From IMG/VR virus record IMGVR_UViG_3300040801_001066, positions 1-52,095 of that record: a DNA stretch of 52,095 nt. The stretch is one strand, 5' to 3'. Within the stretch, counting starts at the first letter, position 1. Every line of letters starts with the position of its first letter. A program made the position numbers and the translations under genes. Source of the DNA: a virus. The notes under the pieces were generated by a model. That model was not told the DNA's origin. It made no database searches and saw only the letters and a list, made by a program, of their open reading frames with translations. Below, piece by piece: positions 47,327-52,095 of the stretch.

Positions 47327-48239
47327 GATTATTTGGTTAGAGGATTTTAATACCAAAACCCACCCAGGTGGTAGTCAACTTACTAGCAAGTATGTTATGG
47401 ATTGGGGTAAGGATTTGGGATTTGATATTGAGGAATGTTCACTCTACACAATAGAGGAATTGGGAATAAGTCCAAATCATTATTTAAGAGAGGGTGATTT
47501 ATTCATTATGAACAATATGGTTCATTTGTATAACAAGTACCCTAGATTTATTAGGGAGATTATCAAGTACAAGAAATACATACGATACGAACATGATTAT
47601 ATGTGGCAACACAACTTAGTAGAGTTTCCGTTCATAAAGGAGATATTCAAAAATGCTATGTGTGTTTACTACCTGTCCCCACTACACAGAAAGGAACATT
47701 ATAGAATGGGATTAGAAAGGGCTGATGATTGGTATATGCCCTCACCTATAGACGGAAAACTATTCAAGATAATCCCAGGAATTGAAAGAGTAAAAGATAG
47801 TGTTATTTACACAGGAGGTTTTAGTATTCATAAGGGTATAGAAAACATATTAGAGTATGCTAGAAATAACCCAGAGAAAAATATAGATTTGGTTGGTTGG
47901 GTTGACCACGATGGTGTGGTTAGTAATTTACCAGACAATGTTCATACCATAGACACAGTTAAGTATTCCAAAGTACCAGAGTTGTTAAACAGCTATGAGT
48001 ATTTTATTCACTTACCTAATTGGGTTGAGCCATTCGGTAGGTCTGTGGCAGAGGCACTAATGTGTGGATGTAAAATGATAACCAATGAGAATATAGGTAT
48101 GCTTTCTTACAAGTGGAACTTTAGTAATTTGGATTGGATTTCAACAACACTTACAAACACACCTAGTAGATTTTGGCAAAAGACAGATGAACTGATGCGA
48201 CAGAATAATATCCCCTGTATAGTTAGAGAGCATTTGTAG
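47316..48239 (+). CDS. glycosyltransferase
   Basis: A 307-residue protein overlapping the preceding gene by 11 bases. N-terminal 'IIWLEDFNTKTHPGGSQLTS' and C-terminal 'FIHLPNWVEPFGRSVAEALM' with 'CGCKMITNENIG' are GT-B donor-domain features (E-x7-E-like). 'VIYTGGFSIHKGIENILEYA' is the linker strand. Last gene of the sugar cassette. Confidence 0.75.
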   Translation: MISKIIWLEDFNTKTHPGGSQLTSKYVMDWGKDLGFDIEECSLYTIEELGISPNHYLREGDLFIMNNMVHLYNKYPRFIREIIKYKKYIRYEHDYMWQHNLVEFPFIKEIFKNAMCVYYLSPLHRKEHYRMGLERADDWYMPSPIDGKLFKIIPGIERVKDSVIYTGGFSIHKGIENILEYARNNPEKNIDLVGWVDHDGVVSNLPDNVHTIDTVKYSKVPELLNSYEYFIHLPNWVEPFGRSVAEALMCGCKMITNENIGMLSYKWNFSNLDWISTTLTNTPSRFWQKTDELMRQNNIPCIVREHL

Positions 48240-48242
48240 TAA

Positions 48243-48271
48243 GACTTCCGTCATACCTAAGACCTAAGTCA
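48243..48271. promoter_or_regulatory. operator-like repeat upstream of the portal promoter
   Basis: GACTTCCGTCATACCT (48243-48258) differs at two of 16 positions from the sequence within the promoter at 35437 (35439-35454). GACCTAAGTCA (48261-48271) is the reverse complement of TGACTTAGGTC found there. Likely binding sites of one phage regulator. Confidence 0.5.
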
Positions 48272-48286
48272 TAGTATTGAAAGTTG

Positions 48287-48316
48287 TTGATTTGTATAAA
48301 TAGATGAGTGTATAAT
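48287..48316 (+). promoter_or_regulatory. late promoter of the portal/capsid operon
   Basis: TTGATT 48287-48292, 18-base spacer, TATAAT 48311-48316. The start is predicted at about 48323, the A of the portal ATG. TGTATAATTCT is identical to the small-RNA promoter at 35112-35122. Confidence 0.65.
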
Positions 48317-48322
48317 TCTGTT

Positions 48323-49756
48323 ATGGCAAAAAAATCTATTTTCAAAATAATAAGAGAGATGGTAGGTAGAGAAGAAGATGTAGTTAATTATTTTAGTAAG
48401 CTTGACCTTTATAGAAACATAGGTTATCAGTCATTTGATTATTCCAAACCAGACTTTGATTTATCTAAAGCTGTTTATTATGCAAGTGTATTCAAAAATA
48501 AAGCTGGTCAGGATGTAGGACAAAAGCATGTATTAGGTGCAGCTTTTGCTAAGCCTATCATAAATGCAACAACCTCGTTTGCTTTTGCAGAGTCCCCCTC
48601 GGTAATGTCAGAAGTAGAGAATGACAATATAACTTTCATAAATAAATGGTTGGAAGAAAACCATGATACATTTTTTGACTTGGTTAGGTTTGCTATGAGG
48701 GATGGTGTTTCCTATGTAAAGATAAATGACGATTTGAAACCCACCCTAGTAAGTGGAGATAGAGTTGATATTCAAGTTGACCCAGTTTCAGGCGAGTTAA
48801 TTGGTTATAATGTTGAGGTAGTAATTAAGAAAGACACGGATAACATTAACAATATAAAATATAGAACAGAATACAGAAAGACTTCACCACATATTAAAGT
48901 TCTTAAAATAGAGGATGGAAAAGAACAAGTAATTGACGAGGTTACTGGAGAGGTTGATTATTTTGATATGATTTCGTTCCATAATGAGAAAGAACCCTCA
49001 TTTATTTATGGAATATCAGAGTTTCAGAATATCTACTATCTAATGTCCAACTATCATGCAGTATTGGAAAATGCTGTAAAGAATAATGTATTTAACTCAA
49101 CTGTTATTCCGTATATTAAGGGAGTACCAGATGTTCCTTCATTTATGGTAGCTAATGGAACAAGGCAAGACGATGGAACATACAAGTTTAGTTGGGATGC
49201 ACAAAAAGTTTTAATAGGTGGAGATACATTTGATGTTGGAATGATGAAGCCTATAGAAAATGCTTCAGAAGCATCTGAATTATTGAACTTATTATTTTGG
49301 TCAATTTGTCAGACCGCTGAAACACCAGAGTTTGTAATGGGTACAGCAGTTCAATCGTCTAAGGCTTCAGTATCAGAACAAATGCCTGTTATGGTTAGGA
49401 AGGCTCAAAGAAAACAACAGCAGTTTGAAAGATACATTAGAGAGCTTGTTGAAACAATAGCATACAAATCTGGAAAGGAATTACCAGAAGATTACATTAT
49501 AGTGTTTCCAGATATTATAGATGATGATATGCAGTTAAATATGGAAATAGTTAAACTATTAAGCGAGGAAGGTTTAATATCTGACAGAACTAAAGCAATG
49601 ATATTAGGTCTTGATAAATATGTTAGTGATTTAGATGAGGAACTTGAACAAGCTAAAGAAGAAAAACAGGAAGCTGAGGAACAGTTTGCGAAAAGTATAA
49701 AATTAGCAAACGAACCAAGGAAGGAATTAGAGGAGAAAGAAAATGAAAGATTATAG
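48323..49756 (+). CDS. portal protein
   Basis: A 477-residue protein. ATG 48323 is chosen; the upstream GTG at 48308 lies inside the -10 region. The sequence has the portal layout: N-terminal 'YQSFDYSKPDFDLSKAVYYA', 'PIINATTSFAFAESPSV', a wing/stem region, 'FDMISFHNEKEPSFIYGISE' and 'CQTAETPEFVMGTAVQSSKAS' before a C-terminal helical crown with a charged coiled coil. This resembles SPP1 gp6-type portals. No Shine-Dalgarno is seen; the mRNA is probably leaderless. Overlaps the MuF-like gene by 14 bases. Confidence 0.85.
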   Translation: MAKKSIFKIIREMVGREEDVVNYFSKLDLYRNIGYQSFDYSKPDFDLSKAVYYASVFKNKAGQDVGQKHVLGAAFAKPIINATTSFAFAESPSVMSEVENDNITFINKWLEENHDTFFDLVRFAMRDGVSYVKINDDLKPTLVSGDRVDIQVDPVSGELIGYNVEVVIKKDTDNINNIKYRTEYRKTSPHIKVLKIEDGKEQVIDEVTGEVDYFDMISFHNEKEPSFIYGISEFQNIYYLMSNYHAVLENAVKNNVFNSTVIPYIKGVPDVPSFMVANGTRQDDGTYKFSWDAQKVLIGGDTFDVGMMKPIENASEASELLNLLFWSICQTAETPEFVMGTAVQSSKASVSEQMPVMVRKAQRKQQQFERYIRELVETIAYKSGKELPEDYIIVFPDIIDDDMQLNMEIVKLLSEEGLISDRTKAMILGLDKYVSDLDEELEQAKEEKQEAEEQFAKSIKLANEPRKELEEKENERL

Positions 49757-50585
49757 AAATGATTTTCTTCGTCTAACTCTTGAACAAGAAAAAGAGATAG
49801 ATGTGTTAATGAAGGATACTAGGAATGAGGTTCTTAAGTATTCTGCTAAATCTACTGATAGAGATGGAAAGTTAGATGAGGATAAGTTTGACAAATACAT
49901 AAAGTATATTTTCGCATTTTGGGCTTTGAACTTTACTAACCTATTAGTTAAATACAATGCTAAAGTATCAGAATTGGCTGGACAAGAGGTTTTAGAGAAT
50001 ATCAAAAAATATAAAGACCCAGAGTATGAGAAGAGTATAAAAGATAGTATAGACAAAAGAACAGGTATTGTTGAAAAAACTATTATAAGTAGAACAGTAC
50101 TTGGTGGTGCTTCAATAGGCAGTAGAATTAAATCTATTGAGAAGGCTTATATTAAGACAGTATCGGATATAGTAAAGGTAGGTAACTTAGAAGGCTGGAG
50201 TGCCAAGCAAGTGGCTTCAGAAATTGACAATATAATAAGTCCGAGTGGGGAAAAAAAATGGGTTAGTCCGTTTGAATGGTTTAGGAAAACTCATAAAGGT
50301 GATGTTAGTGGTCGTAGGGCTGGTTCTGTTTCTTACAATTCTTATAGGATAGCTAGAACAGAGTTAGCAGAAACATATAGACTTGAAACCCTAGCATATC
50401 ACTCTGGTCAACCCTGGATACTAGGTTTTAGGTGGAACTTGAGTGAGTCACACCCAGATATAAGATGTGAGTGTGAGGAATTAGATGGTCAGGTTTTTGA
50501 GGATGAAAAAGATGTTCCTCATGCACCTCACCCAAATTGTTTGTGTTATATCACACCAGAAATGGTTGACCCTAGTGAGCTTTGA
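49743..50585 (+). CDS. MuF / SPP1 gp7-like head morphogenesis protein
   Basis: A 280-residue protein with GGAG upstream, directly after the portal. The last ~90 residues ('ARTELAETYRLETLAYH', 'FRWNLSESHPDIRCECEELD', 'PHAPHPNCLCYITP') are the conserved C-terminal MuF module with a Cys/His pair set. N-terminal part is helical. The protein is packed in the procapsid near the portal and aids head assembly or DNA ejection. No toxin domain is fused at the end. Confidence 0.85.
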   Translation: MKDYRNDFLRLTLEQEKEIDVLMKDTRNEVLKYSAKSTDRDGKLDEDKFDKYIKYIFAFWALNFTNLLVKYNAKVSELAGQEVLENIKKYKDPEYEKSIKDSIDKRTGIVEKTIISRTVLGGASIGSRIKSIEKAYIKTVSDIVKVGNLEGWSAKQVASEIDNIISPSGEKKWVSPFEWFRKTHKGDVSGRRAGSVSYNSYRIARTELAETYRLETLAYHSGQPWILGFRWNLSESHPDIRCECEELDGQVFEDEKDVPHAPHPNCLCYITPEMVDPSEL

Positions 50586-50618
50586 AAAATGTAATTATTT
50601 ATTTAATAGGAGGTAGCT

Positions 50619-51161
50619 ATGAAGATAGTTAATCCCAAGAATGGGAAGTTGGTTGCTACTGCAGCCCACAATTTGATAGAGTTCTCTATAGAGGGAACAA
50701 GAATAGTCGTAGCGGGAGGAGATTTCGTAACGACAATTCAATATCCCGAAGTAGAAGACAAGGCTGTTATAACTGTCGCAGGAGGTAAAATGGACATAGA
50801 ACAGCCAGAGTATAAAGTTGAAGATAAGGAGGAAAAGAATGGCGAAGAAGAAAAAGACGAGTCCGAAGAAACAGGAGGAGGAGATAGTGGAACTGACGGA
50901 GGAGGAAGCGAAGGAATTGGAGAAGGTGATGTCGGAGGAGGAATTGATACCTCTGGAGGAAATACAACAGGAGGAGATGGAACAGAAAATACCACAGGAG
51001 ATTTCACAGGAGGAGGAACCACAGGAGGAACCCCAACTGGAGGAAGTGAAGAGCCAAGTGACTCTGGAGAACCTGGAAACAGGGAAGAAGGAGATAGTGG
51101 AAACGACAAGGGAAGTGAGGACACAAAGTCCGAAGATAGAAAATACACCAAGATTCAGTAA
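50619..51161 (+). CDS. beta-domain protein with acidic Gly-rich tail (overlapping frame A)
   Basis: A 180-residue protein with a strong AGGAGG site. Residues 1-70 form a small beta domain ('VAGGDFVTTIQYPEVEDKA') followed by ~110 residues of Glu/Gly/Ser/Thr low complexity (EETGGGDSG, TGGDGTENTTG). Its low-complexity part is read from the same bases as the scaffold-like frame at 50839. The N-terminal part is convincingly genuine; whether the full tail is translated depends on the overlap. Confidence 0.65.
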   Translation: MKIVNPKNGKLVATAAHNLIEFSIEGTRIVVAGGDFVTTIQYPEVEDKAVITVAGGKMDIEQPEYKVEDKEEKNGEEEKDESEETGGGDSGTDGGGSEGIGEGDVGGGIDTSGGNTTGGDGTENTTGDFTGGGTTGGTPTGGSEEPSDSGEPGNREEGDSGNDKGSEDTKSEDRKYTKIQ

Positions 51162-51309
51162 TGTTTATCAGTTAAGAGATTACTTAGTAACAAAACCTGA
51201 TGTTAAGGAAGCATACGAAAAATTAGTTAAAGATAAAGCTATTGATAGTAAGTTAGATAAAGCAATAAAGATAGAAATGAGTAGACTGGGTTTTGGAGAT
51301 TTACAATGA
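50839..51309 (+). CDS. scaffold-like acidic protein (overlapping frame B)
   Basis: A 156-residue protein; ATG 50839 has AAGGAGG upstream at good spacing. Residues 1-12 are Lys-rich, ~13-85 very acidic and helical ('ELTEEEAKELEKVMSEEELI', 'IPQEISQEEEPQEEPQLEEV'), and ~105-156 form a folded helical C-terminus ('VYQLRDYLVTKPDVKEAYEK'). This looks like a scaffold or short capsid assembly protein. It overlaps frame A by 323 bases and shares ATGA with the protease start. The structured ends of each frame lie outside or at the edges of the overlap, so both are probably real. Confidence 0.7.
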   Translation: MAKKKKTSPKKQEEEIVELTEEEAKELEKVMSEEELIPLEEIQQEEMEQKIPQEISQEEEPQEEPQLEEVKSQVTLENLETGKKEIVETTREVRTQSPKIENTPRFSNVYQLRDYLVTKPDVKEAYEKLVKDKAIDSKLDKAIKIEMSRLGFGDLQ

Positions 51310-52095
51310 ACGAAGAAAGTAAACTAATAACAATAGAAGGAACTCTAGCCGAAATGGCTGGAGAGAAAACAGAAATAGATGTTCCTGTAGCAAGTGGGGT
51401 TGACATAAAAGCCCTTGTTGAGGGTGATGATGACCCCATGTTTGTTGTAGTTGAGGCATTGAATGAATCAGTATCTTCTAATAACAGAAAGTACTCTTCA
51501 GAAACTATAAAGTCAGTTGCAGAGCAAATTAACTCAATGAAGCCAGATGCCTACCAAGGTCATTTGAAAGATGAGGAAAGACCTTTTGCAAATCCAGACT
51601 CAAAGACAATTTGGGTTGGTGCTAAAGTTCACAATGTTAAAGGTAAGAAAAGACTATTCATAAAGGGATATGTATTACCTTATGCGAAAGAATTAAAGCA
51701 ATATCTCAGAGCAGCCAAGGCTGTGGGTAAAAAAATAGCAGTTTCAATTTACGGAACAGCTAAAGAGATATTAGAGGGTGAGTTTAGGAATGTTATGGAT
51801 TTCAAACTTGAATCCATTGATTGGGCGAGAGGTGTAGCAGCAGGAGTTCCAACTTTAGGTTATATGGCTATAACTAGAGAAATGGAAGATGATGCTAAGA
51901 ATGCTGATTGGGTTAAAGTTATAGAAGATTACAATACAATAAGAGAGATAGCCTCAGAATCAGTTAGAGAAGAAATTGCTAAGGAACGAGAATCACAACT
52001 TCAAGTAATATCAGAAATGTTAGGCTCACCAGTTGAGAACCTACCATCAGTAATATCTGAAATGAAGGACACTATAAAAGAGCAAGAAGTAGAAT
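51306..52095 (+). CDS. prohead maturation protease, 5' part
   Basis: The first 263 codons of a 348-residue protein continuing at base 1. Starts in an ATGA overlap with the scaffold-like gene. Catalytic candidates are His86 in 'YQGHLKDEERPF' and Ser147 in 'KKIAVSIYGTAKE'; 'NNRKYSSETI' (59-68) and 'GYVLPYAKEL' (121-130) are characteristic of phage prohead proteases of the S78/U35-type fold, where an acidic third residue may lie near 'DFKLESIDWARG'. It cleaves scaffold and capsid proteins during maturation. The C-terminal ~90 residues are helical. Confidence 0.85.
   Translation, partial: MNEESKLITIEGTLAEMAGEKTEIDVPVASGVDIKALVEGDDDPMFVVVEALNESVSSNNRKYSSETIKSVAEQINSMKPDAYQGHLKDEERPFANPDSKTIWVGAKVHNVKGKKRLFIKGYVLPYAKELKQYLRAAKAVGKKIAVSIYGTAKEILEGEFRNVMDFKLESIDWARGVAAGVPTLGYMAITREMEDDAKNADWVKVIEDYNTIREIASESVREEIAKERESQLQVISEMLGSPVENLPSVISEMKDTIKEQEVE
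52077..52095. repeat. terminal direct repeat, right copy
   Basis: Identical to bases 1-19 and in the same reading frame of the protease gene; marks the circular junction. Confidence 0.9.

Noticed and set aside
50738-51151. A proline/serine-rich minus-strand frame of 137 codons
   Set aside because: It is the complement of the GAGGAAG-type low-complexity tract and has no start signals; the two plus-strand frames explain the region.

Overview
This window is a complete or near-complete genome of a tailed, siphovirus-like bacteriophage of about 52 kb. The first 19 bases repeat as the last 19, and joining the ends restores one uninterrupted 348-residue reading frame. The contig is therefore circular, or circularly permuted, and was cut inside a capsid-maturation protease gene. 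The DNA is AT-rich, arginine is mostly AGA, starts follow strong AGGAGG-type ribosome binding sites, and TTGACA/TATAAT-type promoters are plentiful. This suggests a low-GC bacterial host; nothing seen fixes the host more closely. Every convincing gene lies on the + strand. I see no integrase, no lysogeny repressor cassette, no DNA polymerase and no tRNA, so it looks virulent and dependent on the host replisome.

Layout, following the circle. Terminase small and large subunits (41.2-43.4 kb) are followed by small membrane and zinc-finger genes (43.6-44.8 kb). A sugar cassette comes next (44.8-48.2 kb): GDP-mannose 4,6-dehydratase, a sulfotransferase-like protein and two glycosyltransferases. 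The capsid block runs from portal and MuF-type protein through two overlapping scaffold-like frames and the protease across the junction, then decoration protein and major capsid protein (48.3 kb to 1.7 kb). A glycosyltransferase and small structural genes follow (1.9-5.1 kb). Two very large fibre proteins carry a 14-residue 'KARI' repeat (5.2-12.8 kb). Then come the connector, stopper, tail completion, tail terminator, tail tube, tail chaperones, tape measure and baseplate/collar proteins (12.9-23.1 kb), and a lysis pair of C39-like endolysin and holin-like protein (23.1-24.3 kb).

The other half (24.4-41 kb) is the early region. It holds many small genes expressed from a repeated promoter (TTGACA, 16-17 bases, TAGACT/TAAGAT-like) and a repeated leader ending TTAGAGGAGG. 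Within it are an RlpA-like cell-wall protein, a recombination group (putative annealing protein, Cas4/RecB-like nuclease, resolvase-like nuclease), a replisome organiser with iteron-like DNA, a DNA-binding protein, an HNH/NinG-like nuclease, a metallophosphoesterase, two more glycosyltransferases and a ParB-domain protein.

The most striking observation is an intergenic locus at 35091-35184. It has a good promoter, a 9-bp terminator-like hairpin and an exposed CCTCCTCTAA, the exact complement of the TTAGAGGAGG leader found in front of at least eight early/accessory genes. I propose it as a small RNA that mimics the 16S anti-Shine-Dalgarno tail and represses the early regulon. Other notable points are a 75-nt three-way-junction RNA candidate at 31981-32055, a tail gene interrupted by a fibre/collar cassette at 19.4-20.9 kb, out-of-frame overlapping genes at 50.8-51.2 kb, a palindromic operator candidate shared by two promoters, and leaderless-looking late genes.
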